Positions 24,752 through 34,391 of a stretch of 64,000 bases of DNA are shown here, piece after piece (positions within the stretch are counted from its first letter, which is position 1; every line of letters starts with the position of its first letter). The DNA lies in NCBI GenBank assembly GCA_946482285.1, contig CAMLQK010000001.1, positions 62,001-126,000 on the forward strand, written 5' to 3'. This DNA is from an uncultured Candidatus Saccharibacteria bacterium. Lineage in GTDB: Bacteria; Patescibacteria; Saccharimonadia; Saccharimonadales; UBA4665. Both the position numbers and the translations under genes were made by a program. Below the pieces are notes generated by a model that saw nothing but the letters and a program-made list of their open reading frames with translations, did no database searches and had not been told where the DNA came from.

Positions 24752-26073
24752 CAAAGATACTCCGCGCTGTATTCATAAGCTACTTTGGTAATGGAGCACC
24801 TAGGCCAGCCCGCACTGCGCTGCTGCGTTTATGTAGCTTGTTCGCACTAGCGGTGGCGAGTGCGTTCTATGGCGTAAAAGGTATTGCTGATTTTCCACTA
24901 TCACCATGGGCGCATCCCGCTACGGTGGCAATGTGCAGTACTGCCGTAATGCAAGGGGCAGTACTGATAGCGCTCTTAAGCGCACAGGGCATCTTGAATA
25001 GTCGCAGCACTATAACCTCCCTACTGATCTATCTTCCTATTGGGCGCCATAAAGCGTGGTTACTATCTGTCCTGCCTCATCTGATACTAACCTGCCTCAT
25101 CGTAGTCATGGTGGGGCCCGTCATTGTCATCGGCGCTAAGATGCTAGGGCTCAACTGGCTATGGGCTATGCTGCTGGTTTGCATTGGTGGCCTTAGTGGT
25201 CTGGGGGTAGCACAGATTATTGGGGCAGGCGGCCGGAATATGGGTGTAGCCGCTAGGACCGTGGTTGTAATTGGGGTCGAAGCAGCAGCGCTCTATGGAT
25301 TCCGCACTGCCGGGCTGTCCGGCTTACCCCTGGCAGCTGTGCAAGGGGCGGTAGCGCTAGGCGTAGCCTATGGGCTATACGGCTTATATTTTGGTCGGCG
25401 CAATTTTGCCCGCGACTATACTGTGCCGCCCACTACGAAAATGGTACAGCCCAACCCGTTTTCAGCGCTATGGTTTTTAACTAAATCTGCCAGGAATCCT
25501 GGTATGCGGCTAAGCCTGATATCTGCTTGTGCCATAAGTGTTGCGTGCAGCATTGCCATACGTCATTCCCCCGCACAGGACCCTGCAATGACAGCGACTG
25601 TTGCCGCGCTACTGGGTGCAGCAAGCGTTTCGGATATCCGTGCGATGTCCCGCCAATACAATCCCGCCGAAATAACCGCCCTTCGGGGAACCATGCGATA
25701 CATGCTGGACACTTTGCAGGCAAATGCGCTGTGCGTGCTCGCCTGTTGTCCTTTACTATACCTGCTTTTTATTCAGCAGCTACCAGCAGCGAGCCTGCTA
25801 TTATACGTTGCATACTTTTTTGTTGGCATTAGTGCCGGCAATGCCATAGGTGCAATAATTGCGCCGCGGAACAAGGATATTAGTGCCCAATTCTTTGGTG
25901 TTTTTATAAGCGCCTTCGTGCTGTGGATACCGTTCCAGGTACCGTCGTTCACCACCGCCAATACCTGGTGGCAAGTTGGTACCTTACTCGTTATGGGCAT
26001 TGCTTTTAGCGGTCTGGGGCTTGCTGCCGAATACAGAAGAAATACTTTTACTTGGAGGAAAAAACATGTTTGA
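24748..26073 (+). CDS. ABC transporter permease, ~12 membrane segments
   Basis: 441 aa, almost entirely hydrophobic helices with short loops and no soluble domain. The family is not recognisable by motif, but its ATGA overlap with the ATPase gene identifies it as the partner membrane subunit. The loop near residues 225-240 (NFARDYTVPPTTKMVQPNPF) separates two halves of helices, as in duplicated-domain permeases. Confidence 0.8.
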   Translation: MTKILRAVFISYFGNGAPRPARTALLRLCSLFALAVASAFYGVKGIADFPLSPWAHPATVAMCSTAVMQGAVLIALLSAQGILNSRSTITSLLIYLPIGRHKAWLLSVLPHLILTCLIVVMVGPVIVIGAKMLGLNWLWAMLLVCIGGLSGLGVAQIIGAGGRNMGVAARTVVVIGVEAAALYGFRTAGLSGLPLAAVQGAVALGVAYGLYGLYFGRRNFARDYTVPPTTKMVQPNPFSALWFLTKSARNPGMRLSLISACAISVACSIAIRHSPAQDPAMTATVAALLGAASVSDIRAMSRQYNPAEITALRGTMRYMLDTLQANALCVLACCPLLYLLFIQQLPAASLLLYVAYFFVGISAGNAIGAIIAPRNKDISAQFFGVFISAFVLWIPFQVPSFTTANTWWQVGTLLVMGIAFSGLGLAAEYRRNTFTWRKKHV

Positions 26074-26377
26074 AAAAACACCTTTACAGCAATGCGTGCA
26101 ATCAATCATTACCACAGCTTTGGCTGGCGCGGCATTGTGGGTTACGCTATTGATCCAAGCGTCATTTACTGTGCGGGACACACTTACAGATTCACTTTTG
26201 GTGCATATTGGCCCGTTTGACCTGACATCTATAGAACGATTCCATACAAATGGCCATGAATCCATACGTATGCGCTTAGAGCCTGGGCTGCTCTATTATT
26301 TTGTTGCCTGTACTGCTTTAGGCATCGTGTACTACTACATGCTGCGCACATTGCACAAATATTTGCTCAAAAAATAA
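26066..26377 (+). CDS. Small two-helix membrane protein of the ABC cassette, 103 aa
   Basis: Not recognised. Two helices (about residues 11-30 and 74-92) flank a ~40-residue loop, and a basic C terminus (LRTLHKYLLKK) follows. I start at ATG 26066 (MFEKTPLQQ), which overlaps the permease end by 8 nt and has GGAGG just upstream (26056-26060). It could be an immunity protein or accessory transporter subunit. Confidence 0.62.
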   Translation: MFEKTPLQQCVQSIITTALAGAALWVTLLIQASFTVRDTLTDSLLVHIGPFDLTSIERFHTNGHESIRMRLEPGLLYYFVACTALGIVYYYMLRTLHKYLLKK

Positions 26378-26406
26378 TAAGCATATCCTGTTTGGCTGCC
26401 AGCACG

Positions 26407-26412
26407 TATACT
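26407..26412 (+). promoter_or_regulatory. P-type ATPase -10 box
   Basis: TATACT ending 9 nt before the ATG at 26422. It lies in a short inverted repeat (ATACT, AAA, AGTAT at 26408-26420). Confidence 0.5.
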
Positions 26413-26421
26413 AAAAGTATC

Positions 26422-29214
26422 ATGACTATAGCTGACCTCCCCGATTACCAGGCAGAAACACAGAAAATATATACAAAGTTCAGAACTAGCCAAAACGGCC
26501 TGTCTTCCGAACAAGCAAAAACAGCACTGTCAGAATATGGCAGCAACACGTTGGACATAAAGGCTAAAACTCCGCTGCTGGTCGTTTACCTACGGCAGTT
26601 CAAAGACCTTATGATCATCTTGTTGCTAGCTAGCGGTGGCATATCATTTTATCTGGAAGACCAGCGGACAGCAATAGTACTTTGGGTGCTTGCCTTTTTT
26701 AATACGGCTATCGGATTTCTGCAAGAATACAAAGCCGGAAAAGTTATGGAATCACTTGAGCGCCTTGTGGTTACAACCGCCAGTGTTATGCGCAATGGGT
26801 CGCTAGCAGAGGTGCCTACAGCCGAAATAGTCCCCGGTGACATTGTATATATAGAGGAGGGCAACTCGGTACCTGCTGACCTACGGCTAGTAACCGAAGA
26901 AGAGCTGAGCACCAATGATTTTGCCCTGACAGGTGAAAGCAATCCAAGCCGTAAGTTTACACATCCCATCCAAGGGACCGTACCATTAGGGGATCGTGGA
27001 AACATAGCGTTTATGGGTACTACTGTGGCGACAGGCCATGGGTATGGCATAGTGGTTGCCACAGGTATGCAAACCGAACTCGGACGTATTGCCCATTTAA
27101 GTCAGGACACCAGGGCTGAAACCAGTCCATTACAAAAAGAAATGAACCACATCGCTTTGCGGGTAACGCAAGGTGTTATTGGCCTATGTGTAGTCCTGCT
27201 GCCAATTGCAATTAAGGCTGGTCTCCCGTTCCAGGAGGCATTCTTGTTTGCCATAGGTATCGCCTGTTCTGTTGTTCCGAACGGTCTGCCGGCTGCTATT
27301 AGCACATCACTGGCGGGTGCAGCCGGCAAGCTAGCCCGCGCCAAGGCGTTAGTGAAACGCTTGTCTGCGGTGGAAAGCCTAGGTGCTACTAGCGCAATCT
27401 TTACCGATAAGACAGGTACGCTCACTAAAAACCAAATGACAGTTGAAACCTTTCTGATTGGCAAGCAGCAATACGAAGTGACCGGAAAAGGCTATGAACC
27501 CACAGGAAATATAACTAAGGCTGGGGTAACCTTAAACCCAAAAGAACTTGAAGCGCTACGTATCTTTTTTGTAGCAGGCAGTATGGCCAGCAACGCCCAC
27601 ATTAGCCCAGCAGACGAACAGCACCCAATTTGGTACTGCATTGGTGATCCCACCGAAGGCGCTATCGTTTCGATGAGCATGAAGGCGGGTGCTCAGCCCG
27701 ACGAGCTCAACAAAGCCTACCCGGAACTCAAGGAGTTTGCATTCGATTCTGCCCGCAAACGAATGAGTTCGGTCCGTCAATACGGAACAGGAAAAGAACT
27801 GTACTTATTCGCTAAAGGCGCTCCGGAAAACATCCTCGAAAAGACCACACACATCTGGGACCATGGACACGTGCGTCCAATAACTGCACAGGACAAAAAA
27901 TACCTTTTAGACTACAGCGCGCAACAAGCCGAGGGCGCGATGCGCAACCTCGCACTTGCTTACCGAGTACTTCCGAGCAGCACCAAACTTGGCTCACTCG
28001 ATATGGAACGTGCTGAACAGCAGCTTGTTTGGCTTGGGCTTGTGTCTATGATTGACCCCTTGCGTCCCGAAGTCCCTGGTGCCATGGACGCTGCGCATGC
28101 AGCAAATATCAAAGTGTCGATCGTTACTGGTGATAATGCGGTTACCGCCAAAGCCATAGCCATGCGGGCTCGCCTAGCGCCTCATGCCGACGACATACAG
28201 GTCGTCACCGGTGATGAACTGCAAAAAATGTCAGACCAAACCGTACTAGCGCTTGCCATTCAGGGCGGCATTATATTTTCACGGGTAGCCCCAGAGGATA
28301 AACTCCGCATCGTGGGACTAGTACAAGACCACGGCCAAGTTGTAGCTGTAACCGGCGATGGAATTAATGATGCGCCGGCCTTAAAACGGGCTGACATAGG
28401 AGTTGCCATGGGGCAAACGGGCACTGACGTCGCTAAGCAATCGGCAGAAATTATACTTCTTGATGACAGTTTCAGTACATTAGTCCGGACGGTTCAGGAA
28501 GGCCGGGTTATCTTCCAAAATATTAAAAAAGCTACGCTCTGCAGCTTTACTGGCAATGGTGCTGAACTTATAGTAAACCTCATTAGCCTTGGCTTCGCAA
28601 CGCTGCTGCATGTCCCACTAGCGCTAACCGTCATACAGATCTTGGCAATTGATGTGATTGCTGAACTCTTCCCTATTGCCGCATTGGGGGGTGACAAGGC
28701 CGACCGTGATGTAATGGTCGAAAAGCCACGCAACCCGCATAACCACATCCTCAACAAGCGCTCTATTTTTGACGTCCTGTGGTGCGGCGTCCTGATTGGC
28801 GGTTTTGCCTATGCGAACTACTATTGGTTCTTCGTGCGGAATAACGTTGACCCGCAAACAGTGGTATCTGGCAGCGACATCCACATGAGCGCCATGAGCC
28901 TTACCTACCTTACCCTCATGCTCTGCTTGCTTGCGAACATCCTGATGCAGCGCAGTGAAAAAGGCTTGTTCACGCGGTACCAGTTGCACAACAAAGGCCT
29001 ATGGATTGCCATGTGTTTATCGCTATTTTCTATTGCAAACATCATTTATAACCCCTGGGTTGCGCCGTACTTTAATTCAGCGCCCATTAGCGCTATCGAC
29101 TGGGCTCTGGCAACAGTAGCGGCTGCTATTTTCGTTGCAATCCGGGAGTTCCAACGCTGGAGCAAAATGCACCATAGCCGCGAAACCGTTATTGCACTTA
29201 CGGCAGAAAAATAG
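26422..29214 (+). CDS. P-type cation-transporting ATPase (P2 type)
   Basis: 930 aa, full length. An N-terminal cation ATPase domain is followed by helices M1-M2, the actuator motif TGES (170-173), M4, the phosphorylation motif DKTGTLT (Asp329), the nucleotide-binding domain with KGAPE and FDSARKRMSS, TGDGINDAPALKRADIG, and C-terminal helices. In P2 pumps M4 usually reads PEGL; here it is VVPNGLP (residues 285-290), so the ion-binding Glu is replaced by Asn287. M6 keeps an Asp (LAIDVIAEL). The transported ion therefore cannot be inferred safely. The start MTIADLPDYQ is chosen because TATACT ends 9 nt upstream. Confidence 0.92.
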   Translation: MTIADLPDYQAETQKIYTKFRTSQNGLSSEQAKTALSEYGSNTLDIKAKTPLLVVYLRQFKDLMIILLLASGGISFYLEDQRTAIVLWVLAFFNTAIGFLQEYKAGKVMESLERLVVTTASVMRNGSLAEVPTAEIVPGDIVYIEEGNSVPADLRLVTEEELSTNDFALTGESNPSRKFTHPIQGTVPLGDRGNIAFMGTTVATGHGYGIVVATGMQTELGRIAHLSQDTRAETSPLQKEMNHIALRVTQGVIGLCVVLLPIAIKAGLPFQEAFLFAIGIACSVVPNGLPAAISTSLAGAAGKLARAKALVKRLSAVESLGATSAIFTDKTGTLTKNQMTVETFLIGKQQYEVTGKGYEPTGNITKAGVTLNPKELEALRIFFVAGSMASNAHISPADEQHPIWYCIGDPTEGAIVSMSMKAGAQPDELNKAYPELKEFAFDSARKRMSSVRQYGTGKELYLFAKGAPENILEKTTHIWDHGHVRPITAQDKKYLLDYSAQQAEGAMRNLALAYRVLPSSTKLGSLDMERAEQQLVWLGLVSMIDPLRPEVPGAMDAAHAANIKVSIVTGDNAVTAKAIAMRARLAPHADDIQVVTGDELQKMSDQTVLALAIQGGIIFSRVAPEDKLRIVGLVQDHGQVVAVTGDGINDAPALKRADIGVAMGQTGTDVAKQSAEIILLDDSFSTLVRTVQEGRVIFQNIKKATLCSFTGNGAELIVNLISLGFATLLHVPLALTVIQILAIDVIAELFPIAALGGDKADRDVMVEKPRNPHNHILNKRSIFDVLWCGVLIGGFAYANYYWFFVRNNVDPQTVVSGSDIHMSAMSLTYLTLMLCLLANILMQRSEKGLFTRYQLHNKGLWIAMCLSLFSIANIIYNPWVAPYFNSAPISAIDWALATVAAAIFVAIREFQRWSKMHHSRETVIALTAEK

Positions 29215-29224
29215 AGGCGTAGGT

Positions 29225-29896
29225 TTATCCCATGTGCCACTGGTAACATTCACGAATAGTACGCAACTGATTAGCTGGCCAAAAATCAAGTTCATCCAAA
29301 GCAGCCTGTGCAGCATCGGCATCGCTCGCGTCGGCCGCACGGCAAGCCCTGCCCCAAGCCATCGCAAACGGCGTTATGGCGTCTGTCTCCGGACAACCGA
29401 CACCGGTAAATACCATACCCACATGCAGCGGGTTCAATATCTCTTCTGTTGCAAAGCAAAATAACGCATGGTCGGAAAGCTTATCTGCCGCTGCAAGCCC
29501 TTGGGCGTGCAACATCATCGAACGGTGTGTAATACTCAGTGCTTTAATACGTAAAGCCTCTGGAGCTGCCACGTTTGCCAATTGCGCCAGTGCAATATGT
29601 ACCGCGTTGGCATGCGCAAGGCTATGCCCTTTTGCTAACAGTTGCGCGCCAGCATGAACCGTTTGAATAGCTCTGGCCACTGGTATCAGTTCCGCCATAG
29701 CGGCACCGCCGCATATGTCGTATCCAATAAGCACCAGCTGGGCTTGCAGGTAATCTCCATCTGATCGTAACTGCTGTTCTAGTAAATCGCTGAGTGTACG
29801 AGTGCCTGGCTCCAAGTGTCTACGGTTTTGCTGGATCTGGGCGCAATATGCCTGCATATCCTGCCGGACAGCGCGTTGTATATCCTGGAGTGCCAT
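29225..29896 (-). CDS. Polyprenyl-synthetase-like protein without DDxxD motifs
   Basis: 223 aa, all-helical and Ala-rich. The order LVLIGYDICGG, then AELIPVARAIQTVHAGAQLLAKGH, then KLSDHALFCFATEEI recalls trans-isoprenyl diphosphate synthases. The Asp-rich motif that binds Mg-diphosphate is replaced (HAGAQLLAKGH where IHDDxxD is expected), and no second DDxxD is present. It may be a non-catalytic homologue; an unrelated helical protein is possible. It starts 4 nt after the kinase gene. Confidence 0.45.
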   Translation of the reverse strand: MALQDIQRAVRQDMQAYCAQIQQNRRHLEPGTRTLSDLLEQQLRSDGDYLQAQLVLIGYDICGGAAMAELIPVARAIQTVHAGAQLLAKGHSLAHANAVHIALAQLANVAAPEALRIKALSITHRSMMLHAQGLAAADKLSDHALFCFATEEILNPLHVGMVFTGVGCPETDAITPFAMAWGRACRAADASDADAAQAALDELDFWPANQLRTIRECYQWHMG

Positions 29897-29900
29897 ATAG

Positions 29901-30491
29901 TTACTTTTTTAGGCCAAGCACACGCTCGACTTCTGCCTCGAGCACACCCATATCAGTAGTATCATTGATTACAGTTACATCTGCACGCTTCCGCACAGCA
30001 CCCATGTCGAGAGCTGCCTTGTCGGCAGTAGCAGTCATTTCAATCTGTTCTTCGGCGATAAATTGCTCAAAGGTCTTGTCATCATCACCTTCGCGGCCGT
30101 GGCGTTTGGCGGCCTGCAAACGTTCGTACCGCACCCGTGGGTCAGCATCCACCCATACCACCGTACCCCCAAGCTCATGTACACGATCGGCTTCGTATGG
30201 ATTCCGCAAGCTGGACATTACAATACCGGCATAGCTGGCCTGTACTTGGTTAAAAGCGCCATGTGCACGATCAACCAATACACTAAGCCCAAACTGCTCG
30301 CGCCATTCCTTGCTGAGGGTACGCATATGCAGCCGGTCCGTAGGCAAACCGCGCCGGTGTAGCTCATCACGGAGCAAATCAGTAACAGAAACAAAGAGGT
30401 ATCCGTGCCGCTCGGCGAGCAAACGGCCAACCGTATCCTTACCTGATCCGTTTGTACCTGATAGCCCGATAATCGCCACGCTGTTAGTCAT
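29901..30491 (-). CDS. Nucleoside-monophosphate/dephospho-CoA kinase-like P-loop kinase
   Basis: 196 aa. The P-loop GTNGSGKDT (residues 12-20) starts the fold. SVTDLLRDELHRRG, an acceptor segment SSLRNPYEADRV, WVDADPRVRYERL and a lid region rich in Arg/Asp follow. The layout is that of deoxynucleotide or dephospho-CoA kinases of the AAA_18 type; the substrate is uncertain. A promoter (ATGACA, 17 bp, TATAAT) precedes it. Confidence 0.75.
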   Translation of the reverse strand: MTNSVAIIGLSGTNGSGKDTVGRLLAERHGYLFVSVTDLLRDELHRRGLPTDRLHMRTLSKEWREQFGLSVLVDRAHGAFNQVQASYAGIVMSSLRNPYEADRVHELGGTVVWVDADPRVRYERLQAAKRHGREGDDDKTFEQFIAEEQIEMTATADKAALDMGAVRKRADVTVINDTTDMGVLEAEVERVLGLKK

Positions 30492-30502
30492 TACGTAGGT
30501 GT

Positions 30503-30531
30503 ATTATACGAGAATAAGCCAGGACTGTCAT
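30503..30531 (-). promoter_or_regulatory. Promoter of the P-loop kinase gene
   Basis: On the minus strand: -35 ATGACA (30526-30531), 17-bp spacer, -10 TATAAT (30503-30508), 11 nt before the ATG. Confidence 0.65.
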
Positions 30532-30575
30532 GTTTTATTTTTGGTAATCTGGGCGTATTATGATGTGATTAGACT

Positions 30576-31337
30576 ATGTATGAGTTATCAAGATCTGCGC
30601 TGAGTTCTTATTTTGATCAGCAGCCCTTAAGCCAACACTTTGTCAAGCAGCCCCAGGAAGGCATGTTTTGCCACGTCTACCGCAAGGAATCTTGGGACAC
30701 AGACGACATATATGTGCTAGCAGCTGCCTTGGACGCCTACACTATGCACGAGCTGGGCGCAAATCCCACTATTCAACGCTTCCTGGGCGCATTTGGTTTA
30801 TACGCCGCCGCCAATGGCGCTGGCGACTTGCTCGTTAGCTACCCAGACGTTGACACGTTAACTGAACGCATACGCGAAGTGAGCGACACAGTGCCCGCAT
30901 ACAACCCCCCGGCCTTTAAGGCCTTTGAGGGTGACAATTATAGCGCCCATCAGTTTCTGACAGCACTGACTGATGGGTCTGTTCTTGTATCAACGCAAAA
31001 GGAATTTGAGCACGATATGGTACAGCACACTCCGGCCTGGCTCGCCATGCCGCCAGCCGTATTCTCTGCCTTTCAACGCAGGGCTGAGCATATCCTACTG
31101 CAGGATTGCAGTGTCTCCGACGAAAGATACCAAACCCCAGGAGGCTTCATGGGTGCGATCGACGGAACAATAGGTACCTCACCTATCATCAGCCACCTTA
31201 TGATTGATCCCGCAAAGCAGCCCTGGAGAGGCTGGAATGTGGCTTTCATGGACACGGTAATGGGTGCTGGCAGCGGTGGCACCGCTCTCTATGAAATAGG
31301 CGAATATGCCCGGTTTGTCGGGGGCGAGCTCGCATAA
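30576..31337 (+). CDS. Hypothetical protein, 253 aa
   Basis: Not recognised. Soluble and acidic, with a helical core (DDIYVLAAALDAYTMHELG, IQRFLGAFGLYAAANGAG) and a Gly-rich C-terminal part (GGFMGAIDGTIGTSPIISH, MGAGSGGTALYEIGEYA). A -10-like TATGAT (30559-30564) ends 11 nt before the ATG. The gene ends at a bidirectional terminator shared with rpoD. Confidence 0.6.
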   Translation: MYELSRSALSSYFDQQPLSQHFVKQPQEGMFCHVYRKESWDTDDIYVLAAALDAYTMHELGANPTIQRFLGAFGLYAAANGAGDLLVSYPDVDTLTERIREVSDTVPAYNPPAFKAFEGDNYSAHQFLTALTDGSVLVSTQKEFEHDMVQHTPAWLAMPPAVFSAFQRRAEHILLQDCSVSDERYQTPGGFMGAIDGTIGTSPIISHLMIDPAKQPWRGWNVAFMDTVMGAGSGGTALYEIGEYARFVGGELA

Positions 31338-31365
31338 AAAGGTCGCCCGCATGGACGACCTTTTT
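31336..31365. terminator. Bidirectional terminator
   Basis: AAAAAGGTCG (31336-31345) and CGACCTTTTT (31356-31365) form a perfect stem with T-runs on both strands. It serves the plus-strand orphan gene and minus-strand rpoD. Confidence 0.9.
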
Positions 31366-31379
31366 AGTGAAGCAGGAGA

Positions 31380-32522
31380 TTATTTGATGTAATCGTGTAG
31401 CTTTTTGGCGTCTTTGTGCTTGCGCAGCTTTGCCAAAGCTTTAGCTTCAATCTGACGGATGCGTTCGCGTGTCACGCTAAACTCCTGGCCCACCTCTTCA
31501 AGTGTGTGCTGCTTACCATCCTCGAGCCCAAAACGAAGCTTAAGGATCTTTTGTTCGCGTTCGGTCAAGGCGCCAAGCATGCCCTTAACGTGTTCTTTTA
31601 GCAGCTGGCTGTTAGCGGCGTCAGCTGGCGAGACAGTGTCTTCGTCCTCGATGAAGTCAGCCAAAACTGACTCTTCTTCGTCGTCACGGATAGAGGCGTC
31701 AAGGCTGGAAATATCTTGCTTGATCTTCATAATATGTTCGACCTTGTCAACGTCCAAATCCATGGCTTTGGCGATTTCTTCGTTGGTTGGCTCACGGTTC
31801 AACTCTTGAGTAAGGCGGCGCTGGGTGCGCAGCAGCTTATTAATGGTCTCCACCATGTGGACAGGGATGCGGATAGTACGTGCTTGGTCGGCAATGGCGC
31901 GGGTAATTGCCTGGCGGATCCACCATGTAGCGTACGTAGAGAACTTAAAGCCTTTGTCCGGGTCAAACTTTTCGACTGCTCGTAACAAGCCGGTGTTACC
32001 TTCCTGGATAAGGTCCAGCAGGTCCAAACCACGGCCTACATAGCGTTTGGCAATAGAAACAACCAACCGCATGTTCGCTTCAGCCATTTTGTCTTTGGCT
32101 TCTTTATCGCCGTCAACAACACGCTTGGCAAGCGCCAGCTCTTCTTCAGCGTTCAGCAGCGGAATTTTACCAATCTCACGCAGATATAGACGCACTGAGT
32201 CATCCGCAATATCGTCGAGGTAGCTTTGGTCGTCTGGCGTAATTTCTTCGCCGTCTTCACCTAACCACTCGTCGCTAAAATCTTCGTCGCTAGGACCGCC
32301 GGTTGGCGCGCTCACCTGAACACCAGCGTCAGCCAATTCCGTCAGAAAGGCGTCCATGGCATCGGCATTGTCGGGAGAGTCAGGAATGATCGCCGTAATA
32401 TCCTTGTGGTCAACTTTGCCCGCTTTTTTTGCCTTTTCCAGCAAATCTTTCTTGGCCTGTTCGATGTCAACGGGTTCTTGAGCCTTATCGTCTGTTTTTG
32501 CGGGTTTCTTTGCTTTAGGCAT
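31380..32522 (-). CDS. rpoD: Primary RNA polymerase sigma-70 factor
   Basis: 380 aa. Region 1.1 is replaced by a short acidic/basic N terminus. Region 1.2 is [20 protein letters not shown]; 2.1-2.4 include [26 protein letters not shown] and [18 protein letters not shown] with the DNA-melting Trp pair and Gln/Thr for -10 reading; region 3 is [12 protein letters not shown]; region 4.2 is [18 protein letters not shown]. These match the residues that read TTGACA/TATAAT, in line with promoters in this window. The ATG overlaps the dnaG stop (TAATG), an ancient dnaG-rpoD operon. Confidence 0.97.
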   Translation of the reverse strand: MPKAKKPAKTDDKAQEPVDIEQAKKDLLEKAKKAGKVDHKDITAIIPDSPDNADAMDAFLTELADAGVQVSAPTGGPSDEDFSDEWLGEDGEEITPDDQSYLDDIADDSVRLYLREIGKIPLLNAEEELALAKRVVDGDKEAKDKMAEANMRLVVSIAKRYVGRGLDLLDLIQEGNTGLLRAVEKFDPDKGFKFSTYATWWIRQAITRAIADQARTIRIPVHMVETINKLLRTQRRLTQELNREPTNEEIAKAMDLDVDKVEHIMKIKQDISSLDASIRDDEEESVLADFIEDEDTVSPADAANSQLLKEHVKGMLGALTEREQKILKLRFGLEDGKQHTLEEVGQEFSVTRERIRQIEAKALAKLRKHKDAKKLHDYIK

Positions 32523-34291
32523 TAAGCGCCTCCTTTGTACTTACTCTCAAGTTGGTTGAGTTTGTTGACTTCCCGAAGAAGTTCCATCTCTTCTTCATCG
32601 TTTTTTGGATTTTGCATTTGCGGCTCCAGTAAAGCCTTTTTGTATTTCACATATCTCCCTATCAGGTTCTTATGCAGTTGTTCAACTTCGTTAATTAACT
32701 GGCCAACGTCAAATCCTTGATAGTTGTCATCAAATTGATCATTGACTATTTTACTATAATCCGCAATAGGACGCAATTCTTCTACCACTGTTGGTCCGCC
32801 TACAAAATCTGGATGGGCGCGTAAAAAGCGTACAAGCTGTGGCGCTTCGTCGCCTACTAGCATATCTTCGGCTATAGGCTCAAGCGCGATATGTCGCAGT
32901 GACGGCTTGGAAAGCGCAATGCCCAACAACAAGTTCTGGGACTGGATAGCGTCACGGGTATTCTCGTCTATCGGCGTCGGTTTGACTTTGATTTTCTTGA
33001 GCGGCTTATTTTCGGCCCTGGTGATTTCACCGTTAAGCTTGGACCGTAGCGCATCATTACTAATGCCCAGCAGCGTAGCGACTTCACCCACATAGTGGTC
33101 TTGTTCCACCGGATCCTCCAAGGCTTGCACAACATGTAGGATAATATCCGAGAACTGGCGCTTGCCCTGCGCTGATGACAAATCGAGTACGTTTTGGTAC
33201 CGGGCAATCAGCCAATCCAGTGCGTATTGCGGCGCCTGGATAACTTTTTTCCAGACCTCTGGATCTTGGCGAATAAGTTCATCGGGATCTTTACCGCTTG
33301 GGATACTAATAATACTCAGTGACACCTTCGTCTTGCTGGCAATCGGAATCGCCCGTTCGGTAGCGTTGAGTCCGGCTTTATCAGCATCAAAACTGAGGCG
33401 TATGTCACCCGTAAATCGCCCAAGGACCTGCAAGTGCTGCTCAGTCAGTGCGGTACCTGCCGTGGCGACAACGTGGCGTACACTGGCCTGGTGACTGGTG
33501 ATGACATCCAGATTACCCTCGGCTACAACAACAAATTTGTTCTTACGGATTGATTCCTTTGCCAGATGCAGCCCAAACACATGCCGCGATTTGTCGTACA
33601 GTACCGTTTGGGGCGTATTAATATACTTCGGGGCATTTGGATTATCCTGTAGTAGCCGTGCTGTAAAGCCGATAACGCGGCCCTGCGGGTCGCACAGCGG
33701 TATCATGATCCGGCCACGGAACATGTCGCCCGCTCCCTTAAAACGTTGGGCACTTAAACCAGCGTCTTTCAACTCGCCGTCTTTAAAGCCTTTTGATTTC
33801 AAAAAATCAACCAGTGCAGTCCCGCCATTCGGCGAGTAGCCCAACCGCCATTCCAGCACCGTTTCTTTACTGAATGCCCGTTTACCAAGCACGTATTGCA
33901 GTGCCTGCTTATTATTACGCAATTGGACTTGGTAAAACTTAGTTGCCCATTCCAACGCCTGATGCAGCCGTTCTTTGTCCTTGCCGCGACTACCGGAACG
34001 AGCAGTACGGTATTGCTCCAGGTCGACACCGGCTTTTCGGGCGAGCAGCTCCAGCGCCCCTTTAAAGTCAAGGCCCTCTACCTCCATAATGAAGCTAAAG
34101 ACATTGCCACCCCTGCCCGAGCTAAAATCGTGCCAAATTTGCTTTTCCGGACTCACCATAAAACTAGGGCTCTTTTCGTCGCTGAACGGGCTAAGGCCTT
34201 TCCAATTCCGCCCGGCACGCTTAAGCTGGACATACTCACCAATAACGTCTTCGATATTTAACCGGCTCTTAACATCCTCAATCGCGTCCAT
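32522..34291 (-). CDS. dnaG: DNA primase with all zinc ligands replaced
   Basis: 589 aa. Primes Okazaki fragments. The N-terminal CHC2-type zinc domain keeps its frame but not its ligands: where CPFH and CFGC are expected, it reads SPFS (Ser34, Ser37) and DFSS (Asp55, Ser58). The catalytic core follows, with [17 protein letters not shown] and the TOPRIM motifs [10 protein letters not shown] (catalytic Glu) and SFDADKAG. The C-terminal helicase-binding part is Leu/Glu-rich. TACAAT (34299-34304) ends 7 nt before the ATG; the stop overlaps rpoD. Confidence 0.94.
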   Translation of the reverse strand: MDAIEDVKSRLNIEDVIGEYVQLKRAGRNWKGLSPFSDEKSPSFMVSPEKQIWHDFSSGRGGNVFSFIMEVEGLDFKGALELLARKAGVDLEQYRTARSGSRGKDKERLHQALEWATKFYQVQLRNNKQALQYVLGKRAFSKETVLEWRLGYSPNGGTALVDFLKSKGFKDGELKDAGLSAQRFKGAGDMFRGRIMIPLCDPQGRVIGFTARLLQDNPNAPKYINTPQTVLYDKSRHVFGLHLAKESIRKNKFVVVAEGNLDVITSHQASVRHVVATAGTALTEQHLQVLGRFTGDIRLSFDADKAGLNATERAIPIASKTKVSLSIISIPSGKDPDELIRQDPEVWKKVIQAPQYALDWLIARYQNVLDLSSAQGKRQFSDIILHVVQALEDPVEQDHYVGEVATLLGISNDALRSKLNGEITRAENKPLKKIKVKPTPIDENTRDAIQSQNLLLGIALSKPSLRHIALEPIAEDMLVGDEAPQLVRFLRAHPDFVGGPTVVEELRPIADYSKIVNDQFDDNYQGFDVGQLINEVEQLHKNLIGRYVKYKKALLEPQMQNPKNDEEEMELLREVNKLNQLESKYKGGA

Positions 34292-34298
34292 TGCTTTT

Positions 34299-34304
34299 AT
34301 TGTA
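34299..34304 (-). promoter_or_regulatory. dnaG-rpoD -10 box
   Basis: TACAAT on the minus strand, 7 nt before the dnaG ATG; leaderless arrangement, weak -35. Confidence 0.5.
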
Positions 34305-34391
34305 CGCTATAGCACCCCTGTTGCGATAGAGGCAGGCAGAACTTGGGAGATCACAGTGGCACATACTGGCGGCTTATGGTTAAATACAGGC

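Noticed and set aside
33975..34391. Upstream extension of the single-pass membrane protein gene
   Set aside because: It would overlap dnaG by more than 300 bp antisense and adds no family features; the start at 34392 with a nearby -10 box is simpler.
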